Shown here: positions 51,773-51,805 of the stretch, one piece after another
Position numbering within the stretch: position 1 is the first letter of the stretch
Layout of the letters: each line of letters begins with the position of its first letter
From: Longicatena caecimuris
Lineage (GTDB): Bacteria > Bacillota_I > Bacilli_A > Erysipelotrichales > Erysipelotrichaceae
Direction of reading: 5' to 3'
DNA length: 51,805 nt
NCBI RefSeq assembly: GCF_004341945.1
Contig: NZ_SMBP01000023.1
Span: 1 to 51,805 of the forward strand
The notes under the pieces: model-generated
Database searches by the model: none
Seen by the model: the letters and a program-made list of their open reading frames with translations, nothing else
What the model was told of the DNA's origin: nothing
Program-made: the position numbers and the translations under genes

Positions 51773-51805
51773 TATGCTTTGTTCTGAAAAAACATCTCTT
51801 ATTTT

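Overview
The window looks like the chromosome of a low-GC Firmicute, probably an erysipelotrichial gut bacterium (an inference from gene content and order, not a sequence match). The host DNA is AT-rich and uses clear Shine-Dalgarno sites and intrinsic terminators. Runs of conserved Firmicute gene order are visible: cysS-mrnC-rlmB-sigma-rpmG-secE-nusG, then eno-secG-rnr-smpB-ssrA. A T-box leader precedes cysS.

Left arm (1-17900): two VOC-fold proteins, a LysR and an AraC regulator, a DUF2156-GNAT fusion protein, two DegV fatty-acid-binding proteins, an amidohydrolase, a NifU-like/GGGtGRT gene pair, an NAD-dependent epimerase and two small oxidoreductase-type enzymes. A tightly overlapped operon at 6537-10320 encodes a WYL regulator, a GyrI-like protein, a GNAT/YoaP-like protein, and a radical SAM protein of the spore-photolyase-like type with a GyrI-like N-terminus. 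A perfect 10-bp-arm palindrome sits in front of it.

Middle (17963-28698): a 10.7 kb, GC-rich integrative mobilizable element inserted at the exact 3' end of ssrA (tmRNA). It carries a large serine recombinase, a PD-(D/E)XK-type nuclease-like protein, a small ribbon-helix-helix-type protein, ParA, a MOB relaxase, MobC, three small accessory proteins (two of them membrane proteins sharing a motif), a P4/D5-type primase-helicase and a Tn916-Xis-like excisionase. There is no type IV secretion system, so it should depend on a helper for transfer. The main operon is read leftward from a promoter at 27901-27929. The first thing transcribed is a highly structured RNA of about 240 nt that ends in a very strong terminator just before xis. 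To its right lies a symmetric array of GGCACAAC repeats around an AT-rich core, which looks like a replication origin. The element appears to have exchanged terminators with its target: tmRNA now ends in the element's terminator, and the recombinase gene now runs through attL into the old tmRNA terminator, taking its last codons from the host.

Right arm (28691-51805): ssrA, smpB, rnr, secG, eno, a HAD phosphatase, nusG, secE, rpmG, a sigma factor, rlmB, mrnC and cysS form a leftward housekeeping block. It is followed by gap, a WG-repeat lipoprotein, a ClpP-like protease and a lone tyrosine integrase bracketed by 17-bp direct repeats. Last come two mannose-family PTS IIC-IID cassettes facing each other around a TPR-like membrane protein. 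The second cassette has a IIB gene and is followed by an AraC-type regulator. No mannose-family IIA is present, so it must be supplied from elsewhere.
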